In this document: positions 46,923-56,445 of the stretch, piece after piece | Layout: every line of letters begins with the position of its first letter | Numbering within the stretch: position 1 is the stretch's first letter | DNA from: Niabella soli DSM 19437 | GTDB taxonomy: Bacteria > Bacteroidota > Bacteroidia > Chitinophagales > Chitinophagaceae | Reading direction: 5' to 3' | Length of the DNA: 64,000 nt | Assembly (NCBI RefSeq): GCF_000243115.2 | Contig: NZ_CP007035.1 | Span: 620,001-684,000, forward strand | Notes under the pieces: generated by a model | Told to the model about the DNA's origin: nothing | The model's input: only the letters and a program-made list of their open reading frames with translations | The model's database searches: none | Position numbers and translations under genes: made by a program

Positions 46923-49900
46923 ATGAACCTCTACAAAAAGATTGCAAGCCATTTTTGCCCGAAATTCTTTTGCTTGTTACTGATTGTTCTGCCTCTTGCC
47001 AAAGTCAACGCGCAAGTGATAACCCTAAAGGGAACAGTAAAGGATACGGCTCAGAACCCTTTGGCGGGTGCTTCAGTGCAAATAAAAGGAGCGAAAAACG
47101 GTGTGTTAACTGAATCCTCGGGAAACTTTTCTATTGGGTCGCCGGCCGCTACCGGTACATTGTTAATATCCTACGCGGGGTTTGTTACCCAGGAAGTGCC
47201 CTTTTCGGGTAATACTGCAAACCTGGAGATCCAATTAAAGCGCTCCATAGCTTCCATTGATGAAGTAGTGGTGATTGGTTATGGAAAACAACGAAAAGGC
47301 GATATTACCGGCGCGGTCTCTACCGTAAGCATGAACAAAATAAATGATGTTCCGATTACGAACTTATCCAATGCCCTGGCGGGAAGAGCGCCCGGAATGA
47401 CAGTGATAAACAATTCGGGGCTGGCCGGGGCAGCTTCTTCCATAAGCATCAGGGGCAGCTTCAATAACCCTTTGATCGTTATTGATGGGATCGTTAAAGA
47501 TAAAGCGGCTTTCGACGCATTGGATGCGAATGAAATTGACCAGTTCAGTGTGTTGAAAGATGCTGCGGCCGCCTCCGTTTATGGGGCATCGGCCGGTAGC
47601 GGGGTTATTGTTATTACTACCAAAAGAGGAACCATGGGTAAACCGGTATTTTCGGCACAGGTTTCTACTACCACGCAACGCCCCACCCAAACAATGCTGG
47701 CAGACCAGGCTACCGCGGAAGACGAGCTTATTTACCAAAACAGGGTAACGCAGTTCAATAATGAGATCAATAAGCAGAATACCGCGTTGCCCAATAGCCA
47801 GGCAACGTTAGATTATTTTAAAAACCGTTCCTACAACCTGAACGACTGGATATGGAGAAATCCCGGAGATAAGAAATACATGCTGAGTGTAAGTGGTGGA
47901 ACGGATAAGATCTCTTATTATAATATGGTTAGCTACACCGATGAAAAAGGATCATATCTGAACCTGGGCTACAAAAAATTCAACCTTCGCTCTAATATTA
48001 CGGCAAAATTAAGCGATGCCATTTCACTGAATTTAAATATGGCAGCTTTTCAACAAAATACCGACCGGTTTTACTGGCCGTTTAGCAGCAGTGACGATTT
48101 AAAGAATTATAATGTATCCGATTTTTACCGCACTACTTTTAACTGGCCGCATTATATTCCTCCTTACCTGGCGGCAGACGGCACTCCGGCAGCTCCCGGC
48201 CAGGTAACCCCTTTTCCCACCGCCCCGGATTATGGCGGCTGGCGCGGCTGGAACGTGGCCGATGTGGTGTTAAGCAACCAACGCTATATCAAAGCAAGGG
48301 ATCGACAGTTTAACCCCACACTAACGCTGGATGTGAAACTGGACCGGTTTGTGAAAGGGCTTTCCACCAAGTTTGTAGGTAACTACGAAGCCAGCGATTT
48401 CTTTCAAAAAAGCTGGATGAACTTTTCTAAAAGTTATAACTTCAGCACGGTTCCCGGGCAGCCCATCAATTATCTGCCAGCCGCGCCCAATCCTGCGCAA
48501 AGCCAGACGTTTTCTTTTAACACAGGGCTGCTAAATAATTTCGCCCAGTATCCTTTTCTTTCCGAATTGATGAATACGAGTTGGAAATACCAATTGGACT
48601 GGTACCTGAATTATGACCGGAAATTTGGCCAGCACAGCGTAAGTGCTATGGCCGTATTTGAACAAACCGAGGGAAAAGATTACTATACTACCGCGCTTGC
48701 CAACCAGCCGGTTACCACCATCGACCAGTTTTTTGCTTATTCCCAGGCATCCGGGGCGAGGAACGGGTACGGGAATGAAGTTGTAATGGCTTCCCAGGCA
48801 TGGATCGGCAGGGTACACTATGATTTTGCCAGCCGGTATATTGCCGAGTTTTCTTTCCGGGAAGATGGCCGTTATGAATTTGCGCCCGGGCATCAATGGG
48901 GCTTTTTCCCATCGGCTTCCCTGGCGTGGAGAATATCAAAGGAATCTTTTTTCAAAAACATTGCCTGGGTTAACGATTTAAAACTGCGGGGCTCTTACGG
49001 TACTACCGGGAACCTGTATGATGTAAGTAATAACCCGATAAATCCGTTCCAGTACCAAACCTATTATCAGAACACCGGCGGCTATGTATTTGGAAACAAT
49101 TATAATATAGGCATTGGGCCCACCGCTACACCCAACCCCAATATTACCTGGGCTACCACTATCAACCGGAACGTGGGAATAGATTTCGCATTATTGCGCA
49201 GTCGTTTATCAGGATCGCTGGATGTGTTTAGTAATATCATGAAAAATATTTACGGGTCTGCCGGCATTACTTTGCCTACAACCTATGGTCAGGCGCTGGC
49301 GCCAACCAATTACGCAAAGCGCGCCTTTCACGGTTGGGAGTACTCCCTGCAATGGCAGGACAGAATCGGTAAAGTGGCCTATGGCATTAATGCCAATATG
49401 GGTTTTGCAATAGACAAATGGGAATCGTTTTACCAGGATCCTCAATACCTGCCAGGAGGGGCGCAAAGTTTCCGGAATGCCATTGGCCAGCCGGCAAACA
49501 GGATCTTCGGGTACCAGGCAGAAGGGTTGATACGCACACAGGATCAGTTAGATGGGCTGATTGCATCCGGATATAAGTATGCAAGTGGCGGAAAGAATGG
49601 GGTTCCCTATCTGGGCGCCATTTTATATAAAGACGTAAGAGGACAAAGTTATGCTGCCACACCCGATAACCGGATAGATGGTAATGATGTAGTGCTGCTG
49701 AGCAATAATGGTAAACCCCGTATCAATTATGGTTTTGGGGGAAACCTATCCTGGAACGGATTTACGATAGATGCGCATTTCCAGGGCGTGGCGATGTATG
49801 ATGTGATGATCAGCAACCAGGACGGCGCGGGTATTCGCCAGTGGGGTGGGGGTACCCGGCTGTATTATCCCATATGGGCAAAAGATGTATGGACGCCGGA

Positions 49901-50201
49901 AAATCCCAATGGGAAATATCCGCGGGTAACCGGGAGCAACTGGGACGCATCCGGGTCCACCGGCTCCTCTTTCTGGCTGAGAAGCGGCGCTTACCTCCGG
50001 TTAAAAAACCTGAATGTTGCCTATAGTCTTCCACATGTATGGGTGCAAAAAGTAGGAATGTCATCCGTGCAGGTGTTTGTAAACGGAACCAATCTTTTAA
50101 CCTTCTCCAAGCTGAAGGAGTTCCAGGATCCGGAGCAGCAGAACTATGATTCTTATCCCATCATGAAAACGTTTACCGCAGGATTGAACGTCCGGTTCTA
50201 A
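46923..50201 (+). CDS. SusC/RagA-type TonB-dependent outer-membrane transporter
   Basis: A 1092-residue protein. Signal peptide 1-31 (ending KVNAQ), a carboxypeptidase-regulatory-like domain (about 33-118, VITLKGTVKDTAQNPLAGASVQIKG), the plug (about 120-240, VVIGYGKQRKGDITGAVSTV to GVIVITTKRG) and a 22-strand-type beta barrel ending in FTAGLNVRF, whose terminal phenylalanine is normal for outer-membrane insertion. It imports oligosaccharides as a complex with the SusD-like lipoprotein encoded 14 bases downstream. The substrate is not predictable from sequence. It is probably repressed by the divergent ROK protein. Confidence 0.95.
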   Translation: MNLYKKIASHFCPKFFCLLLIVLPLAKVNAQVITLKGTVKDTAQNPLAGASVQIKGAKNGVLTESSGNFSIGSPAATGTLLISYAGFVTQEVPFSGNTANLEIQLKRSIASIDEVVVIGYGKQRKGDITGAVSTVSMNKINDVPITNLSNALAGRAPGMTVINNSGLAGAASSISIRGSFNNPLIVIDGIVKDKAAFDALDANEIDQFSVLKDAAAASVYGASAGSGVIVITTKRGTMGKPVFSAQVSTTTQRPTQTMLADQATAEDELIYQNRVTQFNNEINKQNTALPNSQATLDYFKNRSYNLNDWIWRNPGDKKYMLSVSGGTDKISYYNMVSYTDEKGSYLNLGYKKFNLRSNITAKLSDAISLNLNMAAFQQNTDRFYWPFSSSDDLKNYNVSDFYRTTFNWPHYIPPYLAADGTPAAPGQVTPFPTAPDYGGWRGWNVADVVLSNQRYIKARDRQFNPTLTLDVKLDRFVKGLSTKFVGNYEASDFFQKSWMNFSKSYNFSTVPGQPINYLPAAPNPAQSQTFSFNTGLLNNFAQYPFLSELMNTSWKYQLDWYLNYDRKFGQHSVSAMAVFEQTEGKDYYTTALANQPVTTIDQFFAYSQASGARNGYGNEVVMASQAWIGRVHYDFASRYIAEFSFREDGRYEFAPGHQWGFFPSASLAWRISKESFFKNIAWVNDLKLRGSYGTTGNLYDVSNNPINPFQYQTYYQNTGGYVFGNNYNIGIGPTATPNPNITWATTINRNVGIDFALLRSRLSGSLDVFSNIMKNIYGSAGITLPTTYGQALAPTNYAKRAFHGWEYSLQWQDRIGKVAYGINANMGFAIDKWESFYQDPQYLPGGAQSFRNAIGQPANRIFGYQAEGLIRTQDQLDGLIASGYKYASGGKNGVPYLGAILYKDVRGQSYAATPDNRIDGNDVVLLSNNGKPRINYGFGGNLSWNGFTIDAHFQGVAMYDVMISNQDGAGIRQWGGGTRLYYPIWAKDVWTPENPNGKYPRVTGSNWDASGSTGSSFWLRSGAYLRLKNLNVAYSLPHVWVQKVGMSSVQVFVNGTNLLTFSKLKEFQDPEQQNYDSYPIMKTFTAGLNVRF

Positions 50202-50215
50202 ACAGCACAAATTTT

Positions 50216-52048
50216 ATGACAAGTAAAAATGTAAAGATGAAAAAACAATTCTCCTATATTTTCTTAGGGTTGGCGATCGGCACCATTCTGTTGTTCTCAA
50301 ACTGCTCTAAAACCCTTGATCAGCCTAATTTGGGCAACTACAGCCCTGAACAGGTTTGGAATGATTCTAATCTGGCAAACGCCTATCTGGCAAATTTATA
50401 CAGCGTGTTTGGAAATTATAGTATAGGAAGCGACCAGATGGGCGACCAGGTGTCCGGTCTTGTCTTTGGTCCTAATGCCATAACCACTACCGTTGCCGGG
50501 CCTATAAATCCTTGGACGAACGGCACGAGCGTCACGAACAATGCGTATGTCAGAATCCGTTTAGTGAATCAGGGGATCGCAAGCGTAAAAGGGGGGCAGC
50601 TTTCCGAGGGAACCAAGAATGTTATTTTGGGGCAATTGTATTTTTTAAGAGCCTATAATTATTTTCCGCTGATAACCAGTTATGGTGGGGTGCCTTATTT
50701 AAAAACAGCCCAATCGTTAACGGACAGTTTGAATGTACCCCGCAATTCAACCAAGGAATGTTTCGAGTTTATGACGCAGGATCTGGATTCGGCGATTGGT
50801 TTATTACCTACCCACATAACATCCGGCGATGCCAATTACGGCAGGATCGATCGCAATTTTGGTTTGGCCTTTAAAGCAAAAGTATTATTGTACAAGGCAT
50901 CCCCTCAATTCAATCCCACCAACCCCTGGGATAATTCCTTTTGGGCAGATGCTTATGCCGCAAACTTAGCAGCCTATAATACGCTGAGCGGTCAGGGCTA
51001 TCAATTGATCTCCGACTATTCCCAGGTGGCCTTATCTGCAGGAAATAAGGAAGTGGTTTTTTGCGTGATCAATCAATCGCCTGCTAAAGTGGCCGGCTGG
51101 GAAAATACGGTGCGGCCTGGTTCGCTGCAACGAAACACGGCAGCGGCATCCCCAACCTGGGAAATGGTAAAAGCCTTTCCTATGCTGGATGGCAAATCCT
51201 ATAACGATCCAACAGGAGCCTACTACCAGACCGATGCGGCATTTATGCAGAATTACTGGAAGAACAGGGATCCCCGCTTTGCTAAGTCCATTGTATGGAA
51301 CGCCGATATATACCCGGTAGCAGGCACTCCCGGCGGATACCGGCAGTATACTACTTTAGGAATCGCGGATAAGCTGGATGCATACGGTGTTAATCCCAAT
51401 GCCGGTGTGCCGGTAGCGGCGAATAATAATAGCTATACCGGTTTTTTTATTTTAAAGAACAGCGACCTGACGCTTACGCAACCCTTGTCGGGCAACTATG
51501 CAAAAAACTATAATGTAATGCGCTTTGCAGAGGTAATGCTGAATTATGCCGAAGCGGCTAATGAAACGGGGCATAGCCAGGATGCGCTCAACATGTTGTA
51601 CCAGATTCGTCAGCGGGCGGGTATACAGGCAGGGGCTGATGGGCATTACGGTATCGCTGCAACAAGCAGAACGGATATCCGGCAGGCTATTATGAGCGAA
51701 CGGAATGTGGAACTTTGTTTTGAAGGCTTCCGGTTTAATGATTTACGCCGCTGGCGGATGTTCAGTGCCCTGAATGGTGTTTACAAACATGGCCTGGAAG
51801 CTATTGCTATTAATCCCGATGGTTCAGAAATGCCGATGGCGCAGGCCAGGGGGCTTGCTGCTAACTATCAGTTAACAGAAGCTAATTTTAAATACAATAT
51901 GCTGATCTGCCCTTATAGCGGAACGCAGGTGAACACGGTGCCCGACTCGTATTATTTTGTTCCCATCCAGTTATCTGTTTTAGCGGCGCAAAGTCAGTTG
52001 CAGCAAAACAAAGACTGGGGCGGTACGTTTGACCCTACGATCCATTAA
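50216..52048 (+). CDS. SusD/RagB-type substrate-binding lipoprotein
   Basis: A 610-residue (from ATG 50216) or 603-residue (from ATG 50237) surface lipoprotein. The lipobox is LLFSNC, with acylated cysteine followed by SKTLDQPNLGNYSPEQVWND. The tetratricopeptide-like helical core is recognisable (GQLYFLRAYNYFPLITSYGGVPYL, then LGLAFKAKVLLYKASP-like), and the C-terminal part carries MRFAEVMLNYAEAANETG and ERNVELCFEGFRFNDLRRW, both classic for the family. It caps the SusC barrel and captures sugar. A family IV hairpin 14 bases after the stop may end the transcript. Confidence 0.95.
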   Translation: MTSKNVKMKKQFSYIFLGLAIGTILLFSNCSKTLDQPNLGNYSPEQVWNDSNLANAYLANLYSVFGNYSIGSDQMGDQVSGLVFGPNAITTTVAGPINPWTNGTSVTNNAYVRIRLVNQGIASVKGGQLSEGTKNVILGQLYFLRAYNYFPLITSYGGVPYLKTAQSLTDSLNVPRNSTKECFEFMTQDLDSAIGLLPTHITSGDANYGRIDRNFGLAFKAKVLLYKASPQFNPTNPWDNSFWADAYAANLAAYNTLSGQGYQLISDYSQVALSAGNKEVVFCVINQSPAKVAGWENTVRPGSLQRNTAAASPTWEMVKAFPMLDGKSYNDPTGAYYQTDAAFMQNYWKNRDPRFAKSIVWNADIYPVAGTPGGYRQYTTLGIADKLDAYGVNPNAGVPVAANNNSYTGFFILKNSDLTLTQPLSGNYAKNYNVMRFAEVMLNYAEAANETGHSQDALNMLYQIRQRAGIQAGADGHYGIAATSRTDIRQAIMSERNVELCFEGFRFNDLRRWRMFSALNGVYKHGLEAIAINPDGSEMPMAQARGLAANYQLTEANFKYNMLICPYSGTQVNTVPDSYYFVPIQLSVLAAQSQLQQNKDWGGTFDPTIH

Positions 52049-52061
52049 GCATCTGAGGAAC

Positions 52062-52122
52062 TAGCCGGTAAGGCGGTAAGCTTTGAGTGAATGAGAACAA
52101 GGTCTTTCCGTCTTCCCGGCTA
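52062..52122. repeat. Inverted repeat after susD (family IV)
   Basis: TAGCCGGTAAGGCGGTAAG on the left and CTTTCCGTCTTCCCGGCTA on the right (52104-52122) are inverted copies with three mismatches and a loop of about 23 bases. A hairpin here could end or protect the susCD mRNA. The right arm shares the gccgggaagacggaaagac word with 31965. Confidence 0.6.
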
Positions 52123-52195
52123 AGGATTAGCCCGTGGCTTGGTTGGTGCCAGGCACCTGACGATTACTAAAAACTTCTTAACAATAAAATCTGAA

Positions 52196-53185
52196 ATGAA
52201 TAAACGTTCTTTCTATACGAAAAAATCCGGCGTACAATTATTTTGCCTGGGCATTGCCTGCTTTGCCTTTTTCCTGTCTCATGCACAGGTTAAAGCCATA
52301 ACCTCTAACGAGATCAAAGGGGGCGACCTGGTGGGGCGCTGGGATATTAAAGTGCAGGAGGGAAGCCGGACTGCGCCTTCCTGGTTGGAAGTGGAAATCT
52401 CAGGGTTCAAAACCCTGGTGGGGCGCTTCGTGGGAAACGGCGGCAGCGCGCGACCCATATCGGAAGTGCATTTTGACAATGGGGCTTTTAACTTTTCCAT
52501 TCCACCGCAATGGGATGCTACTGATAAAAGTTTATCGCTGCAAGGTAAATTATCAAAAGATCATATTGAAGGCAGCCTGCAATATCCTTCCGGCGAACAA
52601 TACAGGTTTACGGGAACCCGGGCACCTGATCTTACTGAAAAGAAAAATGTAAAATGGGGAAAGCCGGTACAACTCTTCAATGGCAAAGATCTGAGCGGAT
52701 GGGAGCCCACAGGTAAAACCAATCAGTGGTATGTTAAAGATGGCGTGCTGATCAGTCCGCATACAGGATCTAATTTGGTTTCAACACGTAAATTCAAAGA
52801 CTTTAAGCTGCATATAGAATTCAAATACCATAAAGAAAGCAACAGCGGCGTTTATTTGCGCGGGCGATATGAAGTGCAGATTATTGATAATCCTAAAACC
52901 GACCATCCCAACAGTCATTTATTCGGTGGCGTATATGGTTTCCTGGTTCCCAACGAAATGGCAGTGAAAGGTCCCGATCAATGGCAAAGTTTCGATATTA
53001 CGTTAATAGGCCGGATGGTTACCATTGTTGCCAATGGGAAAACGATCATCTGCAACCAGGAAATACCGGGCATTACAGGGGGCGCTTTGGATAGCGATGA
53101 AGGCGCACCCGGCCCCATCTATTTCCAGGGAGATCACGGACCGATCATGTACCGGAATATCATCATTACCCCGGTGGCTGAGTAG
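52196..53185 (+). CDS. Secreted DUF1080 (3-keto-glycoside hydrolase-type) protein
   Basis: A 329-residue protein from ATG 52196, which begins a signal peptide (ending LSHAQ); the upstream frame to 52139 is open but runs through spacer. The first 130 residues form a lipocalin-like domain (GGDLVGRWDIKVQEGSR). Residues about 145-329 are the DUF1080 concanavalin-like domain (LFNGKDLSGWEPTGKTNQWYVKDGVL, then YHKESNSGVYLRGRYEVQIID). Recent work on the family shows hydrolysis of 3-keto-glycosides made by Gfo/Idh/MocA oxidoreductases, and such an oxidoreductase follows at 53475. This pairing supports the role. Confidence 0.85.
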   Translation: MNKRSFYTKKSGVQLFCLGIACFAFFLSHAQVKAITSNEIKGGDLVGRWDIKVQEGSRTAPSWLEVEISGFKTLVGRFVGNGGSARPISEVHFDNGAFNFSIPPQWDATDKSLSLQGKLSKDHIEGSLQYPSGEQYRFTGTRAPDLTEKKNVKWGKPVQLFNGKDLSGWEPTGKTNQWYVKDGVLISPHTGSNLVSTRKFKDFKLHIEFKYHKESNSGVYLRGRYEVQIIDNPKTDHPNSHLFGGVYGFLVPNEMAVKGPDQWQSFDITLIGRMVTIVANGKTIICNQEIPGITGGALDSDEGAPGPIYFQGDHGPIMYRNIIITPVAE

Positions 53186-53474
53186 GGGTAACGGGCATAC
53201 TATTTATTCTCTGCTGACCTGTTTTGTCTTCACTGACCAAAAGAGAAATATTATTGATGCCGGCTCACTATAAGGCGCCCATAAATTAAGATCCCCGCGG
53301 CTTCATGTCTTTGCAATGTCACTTGTTGTAGCGAATGTGCGAATGGTTGGTGAAAAGTTAATAGTGAATATGTCAATGGGAGATTCGTTAAGCATTAAGC
53401 GTTCTGCGTTTAGCATCCAGCATCCATTTAACCGTTTTCCTGTAAGTTTGACGTATAAAATCAGGAGTAAAAGA

Positions 53475-54551
53475 ATGGAAAATAGAAAAATAAGAATACT
53501 GGTAGCCGGATGCGGGCATATGGGCAGTTCCCACGCGGCGGCTTACCACCAGATGCCGGAGTTTGAGCTGGTGGGTTTGGTTTCCCGGGGAAACAGCAAT
53601 GCTGAACTGAATCAAAAGCTGGGCGCGGATTATTCATTGTTTTCTGATTATGACGCGGCGCTGGAAGCCACCAAGCCTGATGCGGTATGCATTGCTACCT
53701 ACCAGGACACACATGAAGCATACGCGATAAAAGCGCTGGAAGCGGGTTGTGATGTGTTTATCGAGAAACCACTGGCTGATTCGGTGGCGGGGGCGGAGCG
53801 CGTGGTAGCGGCGGCCCGGCAGCATAACAAAAAATTAGTGATCGGGTATATCCTGAGGCACCATCCTTCCTGGAAAAAATTTATTGAGTTAACAACCGGA
53901 CTGGGGAAGCCCCTGGTGATGCGCATGAACCTGAACCAGCAAAGCAGCGGTCACGAATGGCAGGTGCACAAAAAGTTCTTATCCAATATGAGCCCGATCG
54001 TGGATTGCGGGGTGCATTATATTGATGTGATGTGCCAGATGACCCGCTCCAAACCGCTGCAGGTAACAGCAATAGGGGCAAAACTTACCAATGAGATCCC
54101 GGAAGACAATTATAATTACGGTCAGTTGCAGATCCGTTTTGAGGATGGCTCGGTGGGCTGGTATGAAGCAGGCTGGGGGCCGATGATCAGTGAAACGGCT
54201 TTTTTTATAAAAGATGTAATGGGGCCAAACGGGGCTGTTTCCATTGTGGCGCGGAATGCAGGAGCGGCGGGGGCCTCTTCTAATATTGATGCCCATACAA
54301 AAACCGAATCGATCCTGGTGCATCATGCGGCTACAGATACAACGGATCATTTCACAAAAAAAGATGAGTGGGTTGATATGAAGGATGAACCTGATCATCA
54401 GGAATTGTGCAACCGGCAACAACAGTATTTCTATAACGCCATCATAACCAATGAAGATCTTACGGATCATATGGCTGATGCGGTAAACAGCCTGCGGATC
54501 GCTTTTGCCTGCGATGAATCGGTGAAGACAGGACAGGTGGTGCGGTTATGA
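53475..54551 (+). CDS. Gfo/Idh/MocA family oxidoreductase
   Basis: A 358-residue NAD(P)-dependent enzyme from ATG 53475 (MENRKIRILVAGCGHMGSSHAAAYHQ). The Rossmann loop is GCGHMG, the catalytic lysine motif is EKPLADS, and the C-terminal half holds the substrate beta sheet (MRMNLNQQSSGHEWQ, VDCGVHYIDVMCQM). No export signal is seen, so it is cytosolic. Family members oxidise sugars at C1, C2 or C3. With the neighbouring DUF1080 protein it could set up 3-keto sugar cleavage, although the two would then work in different compartments. A 289-base word-repeat spacer separates it from the DUF1080 gene. Confidence 0.87.
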   Translation: MENRKIRILVAGCGHMGSSHAAAYHQMPEFELVGLVSRGNSNAELNQKLGADYSLFSDYDAALEATKPDAVCIATYQDTHEAYAIKALEAGCDVFIEKPLADSVAGAERVVAAARQHNKKLVIGYILRHHPSWKKFIELTTGLGKPLVMRMNLNQQSSGHEWQVHKKFLSNMSPIVDCGVHYIDVMCQMTRSKPLQVTAIGAKLTNEIPEDNYNYGQLQIRFEDGSVGWYEAGWGPMISETAFFIKDVMGPNGAVSIVARNAGAAGASSNIDAHTKTESILVHHAATDTTDHFTKKDEWVDMKDEPDHQELCNRQQQYFYNAIITNEDLTDHMADAVNSLRIAFACDESVKTGQVVRL

Positions 54552-54713
54552 TTTAAAGTTCAAGGTTTGAGGTCTAACGTTTCACGCTTATTACAGGCTG
54601 AATGGTGAAAGGTCAATAGTCAATAGGAATACGTTGTGTTAAATAACTAATCGCCTGAAACGAGTGACCTGTAACCTGCAACCTTCTTCCCTTAAAAACA
54701 GTACATTCGCATC

Positions 54714-55277
54714 GTGCATGACATAGAACCATATTACAACTGGCAGCATATTTACCTCAGCGAGGAGGACCAGCGGTCTCCCTTTTATGGGGTGGAACAT
54801 TCCCAGTTTGAGTATACAGACACGGTATACAATTTTTATATCCATCCGCAATGGGATTATTTTGGCAGCAAAACCCTGTATGTAAAAGTACTGATGGCAG
54901 ATTATGAGGAAGGCTATGCGATCATTGAAATGATTGGTGAGTGGAACGATGCGGTGGAAAACGATATCATGACCCTGAAGCGGGATGTGCTGGAAGTGTT
55001 TATGAGTGAAGGTATTTATAAGTTTATTTTAATTGCCGAAAATGTGCTGAATTTTCATAGTGGCGATAAAGATTATTATGAAGAACTGCATGAAGAACTG
55101 AGCGATGCGGACGGATGGATCGTTTGTTTGAACATGCCGGTACAAACACAATATGATTTTAAACGGACCCATCTGAATCAATACATTGAACTAATGGAGA
55201 TTGATAACTGGCGGGTGTATAAACCATATCATCTGTATAAAAAAATTAACGACCAGTTAGCCGCGCGTTTATCCTGA
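54714..55277 (+). CDS. Conserved Bacteroidota protein of unknown function
   Basis: A 187-residue acidic protein starting at GTG 54714 (VHDIEPYYNWQHIYLSEEDQRSPFYG); the nearby ATG at 54718 is out of frame. The sequence is strongly patterned: YNFYIHPQWDYFGSKTLYVKVLMADYEEGYAIIEMIGEWNDAVENDIMTLKRDV and FILIAENVLNFH. I recall close relatives in many Bacteroidota beginning MHDIEP. There is no signal peptide, membrane segment or known catalytic motif. The E/D-rich surface suggests a protein-binding role, but this is a guess. Confidence 0.78.
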   Translation: MHDIEPYYNWQHIYLSEEDQRSPFYGVEHSQFEYTDTVYNFYIHPQWDYFGSKTLYVKVLMADYEEGYAIIEMIGEWNDAVENDIMTLKRDVLEVFMSEGIYKFILIAENVLNFHSGDKDYYEELHEELSDADGWIVCLNMPVQTQYDFKRTHLNQYIELMEIDNWRVYKPYHLYKKINDQLAARLS

Positions 55278-55289
55278 TCGAAAGAGTTT

Positions 55290-55365
55290 ATAATCAGCCG
55301 GGAATCCGGAAAAACGGGAACGTTTTTTTAGTCTTTTAAAACTAACCGTTCTACTGCCTTGCCGG
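55290..55365. repeat. Family IV repeat, copy near pssA
   Basis: ATAATCAGCCGGGAATCCGG followed by AAAAACGGGAACG (55290-55322) matches AATTAGCCGGGAATCCTG and AAAGACGGGAAGG at 31963-31994. A weak right arm (aaccgtt and gccgg, about 55343-55364) follows. It separates two unrelated genes. Confidence 0.5.
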
Positions 55366-55402
55366 TCCAAAAATATTTTTCAAAAAAGCCTAAACAACTT
55401 CA

Positions 55403-56149
55403 ATGAAGCAAATTCCTAATTTATTTACGCTGTTGAACCTGGTATTCGGTTGCGTGGCTATAAAATTTATCCTGCAACCCGAAACTTCTTTTATCGGCTC
55501 CGGCGGAAAAGTGGTTACTTCAGGGATGCTGGTGGGCGGGGCCTTGCTGCTGGCTGCGGCCGTAGTGGATTTCCTGGATGGCTTTGTGGCGCGGCTTTTT
55601 AAAGCCACCTCCGCCATGGGCGAACAACTGGATTCGCTGGCGGACGCCATAAGTTTTGGCGTGGCCCCCGGGATGCTATTGTACCGGTTGCTGCAAATAG
55701 GGTTTTCAGACAATGCCGCCGCCAGTGAATGGTGGTACCTGCCCGCTGTTATTTTCCCCTGTGCTGCTGTATGGCGCCTGGCGAAATTTAACCTGGATAA
55801 AGAGCAACGATACTATTTTAAAGGGATCCCAACGCCGGCCGCCGGCCTTACGGTGGCCGCATTGCCGGCCATTGCGTATTCGGGCTCAGCAGGTATCAAT
55901 GCAATAGTGTTCTGTCCGCCGGTGCAGTACGCGGTCATTCTCATTATCAGCGGGTTAATGGTAAGCAACCTGCCTATTATCAGTCTCAAATTCAGGAGCT
56001 ACACGCTCAAAGCTAATGTAGATAAGCTTTTGCTGGTTTTAATCTCGGTCATAGCTGCAATAATTTTTAAATGGGCGGCAGTACCTTTGGTATTTGTAGC
56101 TTATGTTATTGTATCTTTGATTTTTAAGCCAAATAAAGAAAAAGTATGA
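55403..56149 (+). CDS. pssA: CDP-diacylglycerol-serine O-phosphatidyltransferase
   Basis: A 248-residue membrane enzyme with about six hydrophobic segments. The CDP-alcohol phosphatidyltransferase motif DGFVARLFKATSAMGEQLDS followed by LAD (DG-x2-AR-x8-G-x3-D-x3-D) is complete. N-terminal MKQIPNLFTLLNLVFGCVAIKF is typical of the bacterial serine enzyme. It makes phosphatidylserine for phosphatidylethanolamine. It overlaps purS by 4 bases (ATGA). Confidence 0.93.
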   Translation: MKQIPNLFTLLNLVFGCVAIKFILQPETSFIGSGGKVVTSGMLVGGALLLAAAVVDFLDGFVARLFKATSAMGEQLDSLADAISFGVAPGMLLYRLLQIGFSDNAAASEWWYLPAVIFPCAAVWRLAKFNLDKEQRYYFKGIPTPAAGLTVAALPAIAYSGSAGINAIVFCPPVQYAVILIISGLMVSNLPIISLKFRSYTLKANVDKLLLVLISVIAAIIFKWAAVPLVFVAYVIVSLIFKPNKEKV

Positions 56150-56391
56150 GCTATACAGCGCAGGTGGTTATTATGCCTTTAAAAGAGTTATTGGATCCGC
56201 AGGGGAAAGCCGTTCTGGGTGGTTTGGGAAACCTGGGCCTTGGAAAAATAAATGACGTACGTGTTGGTAAAAACATCACGCTGCAGGTGGATGCTGCCTC
56301 AAAAGAAGAAGCAAAGACCATTGCGGAGGAGGCGGCAAAAAAGCTGCTGGCCAACGGCGTTATGGAATATTTTGAAGTAACGGTGCTGTAG
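56146..56391 (+). CDS. purS: Phosphoribosylformylglycinamidine synthase subunit PurS
   Basis: An 81-residue protein with the compact PurS fold (YTAQVVIMPLKELLDPQGKAVLGGLGNLG, then RVGKNITLQVDA). It bridges PurL and PurQ in step four of purine synthesis; neither is in the window. Translation is coupled to pssA through the ATGA overlap. Confidence 0.95.
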   Translation: MSYTAQVVIMPLKELLDPQGKAVLGGLGNLGLGKINDVRVGKNITLQVDAASKEEAKTIAEEAAKKLLANGVMEYFEVTVL

Positions 56392-56445
56392 CAACCCGTT
56401 TGCATATTACATTCTAAATTTTACATTCTACATTTTACTTCCGGG

